From positions 1 through 35,208 of the forward strand of contig CANRAG010000016.1 in the NCBI GenBank assembly GCA_947628515.1: 35,208 bases of DNA. The letters are read 5' to 3'. This document shows positions 17,101-25,020 of the stretch, piece after piece. The position numbers and the translations under genes are program-made. Positions within the stretch are counted from its first letter, which is position 1. Every line of letters begins with the position of its first letter. Under the pieces are notes generated by a model. It made no database searches. It was given only the letters and a program-made list of their open reading frames with translations, and had not been told where the DNA came from. This stretch comes from an uncultured Clostridia bacterium (GTDB lineage: Bacteria > Bacillota > Clostridia > UBA1381).

Positions 17101-17620
17101 GTCCCCATATCGAACTGTTTAGAATAACAGCCGGGTTCAGCACTATAAGCGCCGCGAATATCGCCGACGCGCTCTGTGAGAATTTCTTTGAGGCAATCTT
17201 ATAGGTAAGCCAGCCCATAACCATATCGGCAATGATTGACGGCAGCTTAAGCCATAGCCACAGTCCTCCCTCGCTCAAACTGAGCGTCTCCTTTACCGCG
17301 CCGAGAATGTACATTATATACACATACCCCGGCGGGTAGTCATGAAAGCCGTCGGACGCATAGAAATCCCTAAGTCCGTCATTAAATATACGGCTTGACC
17401 ATCCGGAAAAGCAGCCCATATCGGTGGGATGCCCGTAATAGCATACCGCGCCTATGACATGAGCAATAGCCCCCACAGCCATGACCGCGATTATATAAAC
17501 CGCGTTATCCTGACGCTTTACGGGATTTTTTATTTCTTCTTTTAGGTACAGCGACCATACCGCTCCGCCGAAAACAGCCGAAAGCAGCATAACGATAATA
17601 ATAGAACTCATATTCCCCAA
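14186..17620 (-). CDS. Tandem GT-C membrane glycosyltransferase with C-terminal PMT (GT39) domain
   Basis: 1144 residues joining two GT-C transferases. The N-terminal half (about 1-435, some ten membrane segments) has GHPTDMGCFSGWSSRIF and HDYPPGYVYIMYILG, as in polyprenol-dependent mannosyltransferase-like (GT87/DUF2029) proteins. About 436-480 is a basic linker. About 510-645 is a beta-rich outside segment (VTIDLGSERDISKTEFYLGARQ) like a discoidin-type fold. The C-terminal half (about 646-1144) is PMT-like: TYFDEIYHGRTAYEFIHH with the catalytic Asp-Glu pair, THPPLGKLLMSIGIRIFGMNPFGWRVVG, and further membrane segments. It would move a sugar from a lipid carrier onto a protein or envelope glycan outside the membrane. 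TTG 17620 is used because AAGGAGA lies five nt upstream; ATG 17611 is an alternative. First gene of an operon with the fumarase subunit and the XRE regulator. Confidence 0.88.
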   Translation of the reverse strand: MGNMSSIIIVMLLSAVFGGAVWSLYLKEEIKNPVKRQDNAVYIIAVMAVGAIAHVIGAVCYYGHPTDMGCFSGWSSRIFNDGLRDFYASDGFHDYPPGYVYIMYILGAVKETLSLSEGGLWLWLKLPSIIADMVMGWLTYKIASKKFSQSASAIFAALIVLNPAVILNSSIWGQIDSILALFCLLSVYCVAERKYIPSFFWFAAGVLIKPQAAFFAPVIIFGLIDELFIREKFDFGKFIKLAIWALAAIAAMLVLFMPFGENPLKGIAAIIEQYTKTLGEYPYLTINAFNIYGALGRNWAGLGTAMSVIGYSMIAVAVAYGAYVFFKSKSPAKYYITAFVISFCIYMLAIKMHERYAFPAIFMLMFALISLPTAKSFIMYGLFSLSQFFNMAWILFIYNQDINKYYRDPVVAAASVINIIIFAVCLYFIQKECVEYKPEPAGKAGAKSQNRNVKAAPVGYSRNAKKTVSAKQNTERSFTVSAPKLKIGAVDYIAMAVIIVVYSVIALHNLGNKFAPETEITLSDKPVTIDLGSERDISKTEFYLGARQLEENRSIDFKFLDSGKNVVGENTVTSGSVFYWDSCDTSAKARYITLSTTHVPSETDPTDVIYIKEVCVLDGDGNTIEPVNADDKSVSALFDEQDKFVEGKNFMSETYFDEIYHGRTAYEFIHHMTVYEWTHPPLGKLLMSIGIRIFGMNPFGWRVVGTVFGIFMIPVIYLFALRIFRKSWLSIVVCLIFTFDFMHFAQTRIATIDVYVTFFIMLMYYFMYKYYKMSFNDTPLKKTLVPLGLSGIFFGLAAASKWTGFYAGAGIFVIFLYVMYRRYSEYRYAVTRPKGVTSGIEHQKVINDFSKNIKTTFIFFVIMFAAVAFMIYALSYIPYLMTPSGHGFKTIFDNASSMLTYHSKTVANSTHPYSSHWYEWPIMYRPIWYFSNTTAQGLKQGISSFGNPAVWWVGIPAFAYLLALAFVIPLKARGYYGRNKYMIAGVFAAVLGIICVMAYLSGMNNEKLERLFKCVLFYSAVIEAALLIVLTFDESIKQISNRTIIFILIGYFIEILPWVGVVRTTYIYHYFPCVPFVALMIGYSIKTFYDNAKNKKAVIVGSFIYAEAAVALFALFYPVISGKPISLEFAETWLKWFSSWVLVA

Positions 17621-17815
17621 CCTATCTCCTTTTATCTTTTTGTCGGCATTGCGGCGTAATATTGGTACAGTTCACCTATCCCGATATGTTAAGGCATACT
17701 GCGCGTCCGGTTTTGGCAGTTGTGCGAATAGACGGAATAATAACGCAAAGTTATCATTTCATAGCTGAACAGTAACGTAATATTTATCCGCCGCAAGCAA
17801 AATTACACATATTGT

Positions 17816-17844
17816 ATTATAGCATATACACTCATATTTTGCAA
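17816..17844 (-). promoter_or_regulatory. Sigma-A promoter of the glycosyltransferase-fumarase-XRE operon
   Basis: On the minus strand TTGCAA (17839-17844), a 17-nt spacer and TATAAT (17816-17821). The -10 is perfect. The leader to the start codon is about 190 nt, unusually long for this window. Confidence 0.7.
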
Positions 17845-17852
17845 TAGCAAAA
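17837..17852. promoter_or_regulatory. Inverted repeat TTTTGC-N4-GCAAAA, possible operator
   Basis: TTTTGC (17837-17842), AATA, GCAAAA (17847-17852) is a perfect dyad that covers the -35 box of the minus-strand promoter. A protein bound here would block that promoter. It lies about 55 nt upstream of the -35 of the divergent PL11 promoter. The XRE protein from the same operon is one candidate ligand, but there is no direct evidence. Confidence 0.4.
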
Positions 17853-17907
17853 CTTAATATGTTTTATTAAAAAAATAATTATTTTGTTAAAAATACCTGT
17901 TTTTCTC

Positions 17908-17936
17908 TTGCAATTATTGATGATTTATTGTAAAAT
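17908..17936 (+). promoter_or_regulatory. Sigma-A promoter of the second PL11 gene
   Basis: TTGCAA (17908-17913), a 17-nt spacer and TAAAAT (17931-17936). The start codon is about 51 nt downstream of the -10 box, with AAAGGAGAGAG as ribosome site. Confidence 0.72.
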
Positions 17937-17987
17937 ATACAATAGATAGATGTATGGCAATAAAATTGTCGAAAGGAGAGAGAATTT

Positions 17988-20900
17988 ATGACAAAGAAAA
18001 TCCTAAGCGCCGCGTTGAGCGTCACGATGACGGCAACACTGCTTACCGGGTATGTAATGCCTGTCGGCGCGGCTGCGAAAGAGCCGCAGTATCAACAGAC
18101 CGCACGGCAGATGGAAGCGCTCGACCGCGGTCTTATCGCGGTCAAGACCGAAAATGACGCGCGCGGGCAGACCCAAGCCGGCGTTTATCTGAGCTGGCGT
18201 TTGCTCGGCACCGAGAGCCTTACGGATCAGGCGTTCGATATCTACCGAAACGGCACAAAGATCACCACAACGGCGGCAAACGGAGCCACGAACTACCTTG
18301 ACCCGACCGGAACAACGACAAGCAAGTATCGGGTAGTGCCCAAAGGCGGAGTTATGAGCAGTTGTCCGGAGGTCACGCCAATCAACACGAATCTCACAGC
18401 GCGTAGCGATTACTACGGAAACGGCACAAGCAAAGCGAACTCGTTTACATATGTTGATATCCCTATCAACCGTCCCGCGGACGTTTCACGCCCGGGTGAC
18501 GGAAAAACATCATATTACCACAACACACTTACAAATGACGGTTCCGTAGATAAGGAGGGCGGCGCAAATGACGCGAGCGTCGGCGATCTCGACGGCGACG
18601 GAGATTACGAGATCATCCTGAAATGGGACCCGACCGACTCAAAGGACAGCGCGGGCAGCGACTGGACCGGTCCCACATATCTTGACGCTTATGATTTCAC
18701 CTTGAACGGCACGACCACTGCCGACAGCAAGCTTTTGTGGCGGATAGACCTCGGTCCGAACGTTACGTCGGGTCAGCATTATTCACCGTTTATGGTTTAC
18801 GACTTTGACGGCGACGGTGAGGCGGAATTAGCCGTAAAAACAGCGCCGGGCTCCTATTCAACTACGGACGGCGGGAAAACCAAGCACTATGTAACCGAAG
18901 CCGGAGACACGAACGCGATAAAAAATGCCGATAACAGCACAATATGGGTCGGAGCCGGCGGCATAAAGGGCAAGAATACGACCGGTCCGGAATATCTTAC
19001 GATATTTGAAAGCGACGGTACCCCTGCATATACGACGGACTTCATCCCGCGCGGCTCTATTTCGAGCTGGGGCGACAGTAAGGCAAACCGAAGCGAAAGA
19101 TATATTGCGGGCGTCGCATACCTTGACGGCGTTCATCCAAGCCTTATTATGTGCCGCGGATATTACAAAAAGGCAATGCTACGCGCGTATGACTGGGACG
19201 GTGAAACACTCTCGCTGCGCTGGGAGCATGACGGAAGCGCGAACAACGCGAACACAATGTACGGGCAGGGTAACCATAACATGTCCGTTGCCGACGTCGA
19301 TAAAGACGGCAAGGACGAGATAGTATGGGGTTCGGCAACGCTTGACGACGACGGAAAGACGATCGTTGAAAATACGCGTTACGGCCACGGCGACGCCATG
19401 CATGTGAACGATTTCGATAACGACGGCTGGCAGGAGGTGTTCTCCGTTAAGGAGGAGAAGTCGGGATATGCTAACAACGCCGCCGATTTCCGCAGACCCG
19501 GAACAGGAAAGGGCAAAAGTATATGGGGCAAGGGCGCCTCGGGCGACACAGGCCGTGGCGTTATGGCGAATATAGACGACGAATACGCAAAAACCCATCC
19601 GGACGCTATGGCGCTTGCGTGGTCGAGCTCGCACCCTAACGTATTCACGCTCTCGGGACAGGAGCTTAAGGAAAGCCCGAAAACAAACTCGCGCACAATG
19701 CAAAACTTCCTTGTTTACTGGGACGGCGATTTGAGCCGTGAGATCCTTGACGATAACCAGCTTGCAAAATATGACGCAGCAACCGGATACACAACAAGAT
19801 TTTATAACGGTAAGGATGGATATTTACCGATAACGTCAAATAACTATTCAAAGCATACGCCGTCGCTCGTTGCCGATATATTAGGTGACTGGCGTGAGGA
19901 AATTATAGCGCCGTTTGGCAAAGGGCCGAATGATACTCCGTATCTCAGAATACTTATTTCCACGCTGCCGTCCGAATACCGTCTTACAACACTGATGCAC
20001 GACTCACAGTACCGCTGCGCCATAGCATGGCAGAACGGCGGCTACAACCAGCCGCCGCATCAGAGCTACTATATAGGCTCGGCGGCGCTTGCCACGGACG
20101 CGAGCGGAAAGGAGCTTAAATATCTCGCTCCCGCAGTCCCATATACAAGAGTTTCCTATCCGGTAGAAACTCAGACCGACCCAGCAAAAAGCCTGACGCT
20201 CTCGGAACACAGCATAAATATCGAAAAGAACAGCACGGCTATTATCGCGGCGAATATCCTGCCCGAAACGGCATCAAAAAAGATTGACTGGAGCTCGTCC
20301 AATACCAATGTCGCTACTGTTTCAGGCGGTGTTATAACCGCAGTCGGCACAGGCACCACAACCATTACGGCGACCGCAAAAGGCACCAATATATCAGACA
20401 CCTGTAACGTAACCGTTTATTCAACACCCGTAACGGGTTTAAGTGTGCCCGGCTACGACAACATAAGCATACCGGAGGGTAGTTCAAAGCAGATCTCCGC
20501 CAGTGTTCTGCCGCTGGACGCCACAGACAAGAGCATACGCTGGACCTCCTCAAACGAAAACGCGGTAACCGTAAACGACAGCGGTATGGTTACCGGAGTT
20601 GGCGCGGGCTCGTCAATTATTACCGCAACGACTAACGAAGGCGGATTTAATAAGGACATTATAGTAACGTCTATCGACGGCGAAACTACAGACAGTACAG
20701 GAACTAACGAATTTGAGCTGATATCCGCGGGGGCCGGTACAACATTAAGAAACGGCTCGGCTAACAGCGGAGGAATAACTCATGACGGAGCAACGGAAGG
20801 CGCTGTCGTCGCAAAAGACTTTGAAGTGTTTGACGATAACAAGGCGACTCTACGCTTCCAATTTTCTTCAGGCGGCGATAAAGACGCAAATGACGCATGG

Positions 20901-22556
20901 AACTGGGACGGGCGTGAATATACCTTTGGTCTGAGATTTCTCGACTCAAACGGAAACAATATTCTTACCATATCTCAGGCTTATCAAACAAAAGCGCAGA
21001 TGACTCAAAGCACAGTCGGCGCCGAGATGACGCAAAACTTGAACAGTGACTGGGACGAGATAGTGACAGGCGGAAACCAGCCGCTTGGGCGAAGCTCGAC
21101 ATCATGGTATATAACGCTTGATTTTGACTATAACGGCGATACCTGTACCGCTGCGCTCAGCGCAAATGAAACACAGACCGAATATACCTACAAAAAAACA
21201 TTCGACTTAAACGGCGCAAGATTTAAGACTATGCAGCTCTATACAACAAAAGACGGCGACGGAGCAATAAAGGCGCATCCGAGCTTTAGCAACGTTTCTT
21301 ATTCGCGCACTGTCGCAACCGACGGTGTGGGCAGCGCTCTCTATGACAAGGGTAACGCGACCAAAAACGGCTCGGCATGGACGACCGGCGATATTTCGGA
21401 CTGGAAAGTTACGGGCGGAACTTTGGCGATAGATTCCGAGAAAAGATTAGGATTTAACGTAAACAAACCCGGGAGCTCATATAGCGCGTCAAAAACATTC
21501 TCCATTGCCGACGGAGCGATCGTAACATATGACGCAGACTGGTATTATTTCAATACTACGGCAAGAGAGTCAAATACGGAGTTTATACAGCTTGGTCCGG
21601 TAAAGATTGCCGCAGGAAACGGCGGCGGTTCGCAAGATACCGACTTTAAGGGTATGTACTTTACAAAGCTCAGTCTTGACGGCGGAAGCACATGGCTCGA
21701 CACGGACGGAGACGGCAAACCGAACAGCATATTCTCCGGAGCAAACAGCGCGTTTACCAACAATGTGCATCTCGTTATAGACACCCGAACCAACACTGTA
21801 ATATCTCTGAAATTTGCAGGCAATGAAATAGTTAAAGACTATAAGCTTTCCTCTGCGGCGGGATACGGCAGCGTATCGTTTGGATTTGACCGCGGCGGCG
21901 GCACTAACGACATAGCATATATAAACGGTCTTGCTAACCTCTCCGTAATCCAATACGTTGACGGCGCCAAGCAGCCCAACGATCCGGAGAAGGATCCGAC
22001 CGTGACGGCCGAACCGTCCGATACACCCGAACCGACGGCAATGCCTTCAGCGACTCCGACAGCGCCCCCGTCACCGACTCCGAATGTCGATGATATTACG
22101 GTTACGGCTCCTATGCTAAACAGTGACGGCAAGGTTGAGGTAACGGTTAAAAACAGCGGCAGCATGGACCAACCGGTTAAACTCATCGTAGCGAGCTACG
22201 ACGCGGACGAAAAGCTTATAGACGTAAAGCTTTCAGCGGACGCGACAGTTTCCGCAAACACAGAAGCGGTGATCACGGCGGAAGCGCCTTTGCCGGAAGC
22301 TGCCACATATAAGGTTATGCTGTGGAACTCAATCGTAAACGGATTTCCGATTATGGATTTCGCGGACAGCATTGCCAATCTTTCCGCGGCGGAGGTCGAT
22401 ATGACCGACGCGTCGGATACAATTGAAGAACCGGCAGCGGAGGTTACTCCCGCGCCGGATAATTCCGAAACGGGCGAAGAATCGCCCGCGGCGGATACGG
22501 TTAAAGAACCGGCTACGGATTTACCGAAACCGGTCGAAACAGACAAAATGGACTAA
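17988..22556 (+). CDS. Secreted rhamnogalacturonan lyase, PL11, with Big_2 domains and Pro/Thr linker
   Basis: 1522 residues, a paralogue of the lyase at 8526-12803. The signal peptide is MTKKILSAALSVTMTATLLTGYVMPVGA. The PL11 region (about 35-720) has RQMEALDRGLIAV, GGANDASVGDLDGDGDYEIILKWDP, MVYDFDGDGEAELAVKTAPG, VADVDKDGKDEIVWGSATLDDDGKT and LMHDSQYRCAIAWQNGGYNQPPHQSYY. Two Big_2 domains (about 725-808 and 812-895) and two beta-rich modules matching those of the first lyase follow (about 900-1110 and 1115-1325). Then come a Pro/Thr/Ser linker (about 1328-1365), a small beta-domain and an acidic Pro/Glu-rich tail that the first lyase lacks. No SLH or sortase motif is seen. It would act outside the cell on rhamnogalacturonan I. 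The start follows AAAGGAGAGAG at good spacing. Confidence 0.93.
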   Translation: MTKKILSAALSVTMTATLLTGYVMPVGAAAKEPQYQQTARQMEALDRGLIAVKTENDARGQTQAGVYLSWRLLGTESLTDQAFDIYRNGTKITTTAANGATNYLDPTGTTTSKYRVVPKGGVMSSCPEVTPINTNLTARSDYYGNGTSKANSFTYVDIPINRPADVSRPGDGKTSYYHNTLTNDGSVDKEGGANDASVGDLDGDGDYEIILKWDPTDSKDSAGSDWTGPTYLDAYDFTLNGTTTADSKLLWRIDLGPNVTSGQHYSPFMVYDFDGDGEAELAVKTAPGSYSTTDGGKTKHYVTEAGDTNAIKNADNSTIWVGAGGIKGKNTTGPEYLTIFESDGTPAYTTDFIPRGSISSWGDSKANRSERYIAGVAYLDGVHPSLIMCRGYYKKAMLRAYDWDGETLSLRWEHDGSANNANTMYGQGNHNMSVADVDKDGKDEIVWGSATLDDDGKTIVENTRYGHGDAMHVNDFDNDGWQEVFSVKEEKSGYANNAADFRRPGTGKGKSIWGKGASGDTGRGVMANIDDEYAKTHPDAMALAWSSSHPNVFTLSGQELKESPKTNSRTMQNFLVYWDGDLSREILDDNQLAKYDAATGYTTRFYNGKDGYLPITSNNYSKHTPSLVADILGDWREEIIAPFGKGPNDTPYLRILISTLPSEYRLTTLMHDSQYRCAIAWQNGGYNQPPHQSYYIGSAALATDASGKELKYLAPAVPYTRVSYPVETQTDPAKSLTLSEHSINIEKNSTAIIAANILPETASKKIDWSSSNTNVATVSGGVITAVGTGTTTITATAKGTNISDTCNVTVYSTPVTGLSVPGYDNISIPEGSSKQISASVLPLDATDKSIRWTSSNENAVTVNDSGMVTGVGAGSSIITATTNEGGFNKDIIVTSIDGETTDSTGTNEFELISAGAGTTLRNGSANSGGITHDGATEGAVVAKDFEVFDDNKATLRFQFSSGGDKDANDAWNWDGREYTFGLRFLDSNGNNILTISQAYQTKAQMTQSTVGAEMTQNLNSDWDEIVTGGNQPLGRSSTSWYITLDFDYNGDTCTAALSANETQTEYTYKKTFDLNGARFKTMQLYTTKDGDGAIKAHPSFSNVSYSRTVATDGVGSALYDKGNATKNGSAWTTGDISDWKVTGGTLAIDSEKRLGFNVNKPGSSYSASKTFSIADGAIVTYDADWYYFNTTARESNTEFIQLGPVKIAAGNGGGSQDTDFKGMYFTKLSLDGGSTWLDTDGDGKPNSIFSGANSAFTNNVHLVIDTRTNTVISLKFAGNEIVKDYKLSSAAGYGSVSFGFDRGGGTNDIAYINGLANLSVIQYVDGAKQPNDPEKDPTVTAEPSDTPEPTAMPSATPTAPPSPTPNVDDITVTAPMLNSDGKVEVTVKNSGSMDQPVKLIVASYDADEKLIDVKLSADATVSANTEAVITAEAPLPEAATYKVMLWNSIVNGFPIMDFADSIANLSAAEVDMTDASDTIEEPAAEVTPAPDNSETGEESPAADTVKEPATDLPKPVETDKMD

Positions 22557-22720
22557 ACCGTAAAAACATAAACGGGCAGCGTATCGCTGCCCGTTTCCTT
22601 TACCTTGACAGGTTCCGTGGAATCCGCGTTATGCCTCGGCGGCGTCAGCTCGACTATGGCGAGAGGTATAATGACCGTTATAAATATCGCCGCCAGAACG
22701 GATATAACAAGCTTTTTCAT
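22553..22720 (-). CDS. 55-residue membrane-anchored protein, resembling a truncated SpoIID N-terminus
   Basis: The ATG at 22720 has a strong site AGGGGG seven nt upstream, which favours it over in-frame starts further out. MKKLVISVLAAIFITVIIPLAIV is a signal or anchor helix, followed by about 30 polar residues ending in DTLPVYVFTV. The layout recalls the first part of SpoIID-type proteins, which begin with such a helix and a VYV-type strand before the catalytic region, but nothing of that region remains here. The last codons overlap the end of the PL11 gene by four nt, and the coding sequence runs through the 12-bp hairpin at 22570-22596. It may be a genuine small protein, a remnant, or chance; I do not assign a function. 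It lies downstream of ftsH, beyond its terminator. Confidence 0.45.
   Translation of the reverse strand: MKKLVISVLAAIFITVIIPLAIVELTPPRHNADSTEPVKVKETGSDTLPVYVFTV
22570..22596 (+). terminator. Terminator of the second PL11 gene
   Basis: AAACGGGCAGCG (22570-22581), loop TAT, CGCTGCCCGTTT (22585-22596) is a perfect 12-bp stem, 13 nt after the PL11 stop. The following TTTCCTTT is a weak T-tract. On the minus strand the hairpin lies inside the small ORF and is followed by ATGTTTTT, so it could also end that transcript. Confidence 0.75.
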
Positions 22721-22760
22721 ACACATTCCCCCTAAAGCCATTATATTCCGTCCCCGACGC

Positions 22761-22792
22761 AAAAATACCGCCGCATAGGACTTGCGGCGGTA
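22761..22792 (-). terminator. Terminator of ftsH
   Basis: On the minus strand TACCGCCGC and GCGGCGGTA form a perfect 9-bp stem around a nine-base loop, followed by TTTTT. It begins 8 nt after the ftsH stop codon. Confidence 0.85.
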
Positions 22793-22799
22793 GTTATAA

Positions 22800-24785
22800 T
22801 TATTGCTCCTCTGCGGTATCCGTTTCCGCGCTAATCTTGCGCTGTTCCTTTACGCTGTTGAAAATCTCCATGAACTCGTCGCCCGTTATTGTCTCCTTAT
22901 CGATAAGGAATTCGGAAATCTTATCGAGCGCGTCCCTGTTTTCGTTGAGCAGTCTCTTTGCGATTTCGTAGCGCTCCTTCATTATCTTGATGATTTCGCG
23001 GTCAATCTCCGTCTTTGTTTCCTCGGAGCAGTTCGCTACGCTCCTGCCGTCAAGATACTTGTTCTCGACACTCTCAAGCCCCACCAAACCGAAGCGCTCG
23101 CTCATACCGAACATCGTAATCATCTTACGCGCAAGGTCGGTCGCGCGCTCGATATCGTTTGACGCGCCCGTGGTCATGGTGTTAAACACAATCTCCTCCG
23201 CCGCGCGTCCGGCGAGGAATACGGTTATCTGGTCAAGAAGCTCGTCACGGTTGTTGAGGTACTTTTCCTCCTCGTCGGGCATTTGCATGGTGTATCCCAA
23301 CGCGCCCATGGTTCTGGGAACGATAGTGATTTTCTGAACGGGCTGGGTGTTTTTCTGCAAAGCCGTCGCAAGCGCGTGCCCCACCTCATGGAAGGATACT
23401 ATACGCTTTTCCTCCTTCGACAAAATCCTGTCCTTTTTCTCCTTACCCGCTATAATCACCTCTACGGAGTCCATAAGATCCTCCTGGGTTACCGCCTGTC
23501 TGCCGAAACGCACCGCGCGCAGCGCCGCTTCGTTGACCATATTCGCCAAATCCGCGCCCGCCGCGCCGCTTGTCGCGAGCGCCATTTCGTGCAAATCTAT
23601 ATCGGGCGAAGTTCTGACATTCTTTATATGAACCTTCAGGATATCCTCCCTGCCCTTTAAATCCGGCTTCTCAACTATAATCCGCCTGTCAAACCGTCCC
23701 GGTCTTAAAAGCGCCTTATCGAGAATTTCAGGCCTGTTTGTCGCCGCGAGGATTACAAGTCCCTTTGACGAGTCAAAGCCGTCCATTTCCGCAAGCAGCT
23801 GATTCAGCGTCTGCTCACGCTCATCGTTGGAGCCTATCTGATTATCGCGCGACTTGCCTATCGCGTCAATCTCATCAATAAAAATTATACACGGCGCCTT
23901 CGCGTTCGCCTGCTTGAAAAGGTCGCGCACACGCGACGCGCCCACGCCGACGAACATCTCCACAAACTCCGAGCCGGAAAGTGAAAAGAACGGAACGTTC
24001 GCCTCGCCCGCGACCGCCTTTGCAAGAAGCGTTTTACCCGTTCCCGGCGGACCGACGAGCAGCGCGCCCTTGGGCTGCTTCGCGCCTATCGCGGTATATT
24101 TCGCGGGATTGTGCAGGAAATCGACAATCTCATCAAGCGACTCCTTTGCCTCCTCCTGGCCGGCGACGTCGTTAAAGGTTACGCCGGTTTTGTTCTCGAT
24201 ATTATACATCTTCGCGTGCGACTGGCCTATGCCCATTATTCCACCGCCGCCGCCCATTCTCTTTGTCATAAAACGCATGAGCAGCATAATAAGCAGATAC
24301 ATAAACACAAGCGGCATAATCCATGTGAGCACGAAATTGACGACCGGATTTGAGTCATCGACGGGGGTTGAATACTCTATCCCCTTTTCGTTAAGAGTCT
24401 TTATGAGCTCCTCGTCATTTTTTATATATCCCGTGTAATATACGGGACGGCTGGCGTCCGCTCTTTCTTCCGGGGTTCCTGCTATACCGAGCCATCCGCC
24501 CATCGCCTCCGTTTTATCTTTGTCAGCCGTAGGCTGACCGTATATTATTATCCTGTCGCTTTCTATAACCACCTCACTTACCTTATCCTCATTGAGCATA
24601 GTCATAAACTCGCTGTATTTTATATTCTTCCTTGCGGGCGAGGTTAATGAACTCAATGCGAAGTTGAGAATAAGCGTTGCCGCTATAGATATTATAAGAA
24701 AAATAATAATCGGATTCTTGAACGGCGAACCCTCCGGACGTCTGCCGGGTTTATTATTTCTGTCGTTATTCATATTTATCTGCAT
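22800..24785 (-). CDS. ftsH: ATP-dependent zinc metalloprotease FtsH
   Basis: 661 residues. Membrane segments at about 25-46 and 151-172 flank an outside domain of about 100 residues. The AAA module has Walker A GPPGTGKT (245-252), Walker B IIFIDEID (300-307) and the second region of homology ending in RPGRFDRR. The peptidase domain has the zinc motif HEVGH at 466-470, where Val replaces the more usual Ala. FtsH is a membrane hexamer that unfolds and degrades membrane and short-lived cytoplasmic proteins, and in spore formers it also influences entry into sporulation. ATG 24785 follows AAAGGGG closely (three nt); the ATG four codons later is an alternative. A weak promoter (TAGACT, 18 nt, TATACT on the minus strand) is visible just upstream. 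The gene is transcribed alone. Confidence 0.96.
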   Translation of the reverse strand: MQINMNNDRNNKPGRRPEGSPFKNPIIIFLIISIAATLILNFALSSLTSPARKNIKYSEFMTMLNEDKVSEVVIESDRIIIYGQPTADKDKTEAMGGWLGIAGTPEERADASRPVYYTGYIKNDEELIKTLNEKGIEYSTPVDDSNPVVNFVLTWIMPLVFMYLLIMLLMRFMTKRMGGGGGIMGIGQSHAKMYNIENKTGVTFNDVAGQEEAKESLDEIVDFLHNPAKYTAIGAKQPKGALLVGPPGTGKTLLAKAVAGEANVPFFSLSGSEFVEMFVGVGASRVRDLFKQANAKAPCIIFIDEIDAIGKSRDNQIGSNDEREQTLNQLLAEMDGFDSSKGLVILAATNRPEILDKALLRPGRFDRRIIVEKPDLKGREDILKVHIKNVRTSPDIDLHEMALATSGAAGADLANMVNEAALRAVRFGRQAVTQEDLMDSVEVIIAGKEKKDRILSKEEKRIVSFHEVGHALATALQKNTQPVQKITIVPRTMGALGYTMQMPDEEEKYLNNRDELLDQITVFLAGRAAEEIVFNTMTTGASNDIERATDLARKMITMFGMSERFGLVGLESVENKYLDGRSVANCSEETKTEIDREIIKIMKERYEIAKRLLNENRDALDKISEFLIDKETITGDEFMEIFNSVKEQRKISAETDTAEEQ

Positions 24786-24927
24786 ATACCCCTTTCATAT
24801 TGTAGTATATTAAGCTTTCAGAACTTTAGTCTATCACATTTGCAATAAAATTTCAACATAAAATATCTATATTTTTTAATTTGTTCATATTTATCCGATA
24901 TATTTCTTTTTATTCACAAATTTTTAA

Positions 24928-24956
24928 TTGACTTAATGGTTGATTAATGCTATAAT
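24928..24956 (+). promoter_or_regulatory. Strong sigma-A promoter of the SLH protein gene
   Basis: TTGACT (24928-24933), a 17-nt spacer and TATAAT (24951-24956). It leaves a leader of about 58 nt with AGAAAGG before the start. The near-consensus boxes suggest high expression, as would suit an abundant surface protein. Confidence 0.8.
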
Positions 24957-25020
24957 AGACTTATATTATGAGGGATAACAGAGACGGTATTATCTTAATA
25001 ACAGAAAGGATATGATTCTA

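Larger units (their letters stand above)
17621..17987. other. Divergent intergenic region with long leader of the glycosyltransferase operon
   Basis: 367 nt without a gene between the divergent glycosyltransferase operon and the second PL11 gene. It holds a promoter on each strand (listed separately) and an inverted repeat at 17837-17852. The minus-strand transcript would start near 17809 and carry about 190 nt before the start codon. I recognise no known riboswitch or T-box in that leader. The stretch 17850-17905 is strongly AT-rich and could act as an UP element for the PL11 promoter. Confidence 0.6.

Noticed and set aside
17954..18157. Open frame overlapping the start of the second PL11 gene
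   Set aside because: The overlapping PL11 frame has the ribosome site and a signal peptide; this frame has neither motif nor site.
22570..22596. Hairpin considered as an attenuator of the small minus-strand ORF
   Set aside because: It lies at the 3' end of the ORF, not before it; its position 13 nt after the PL11 stop fits a terminator better.
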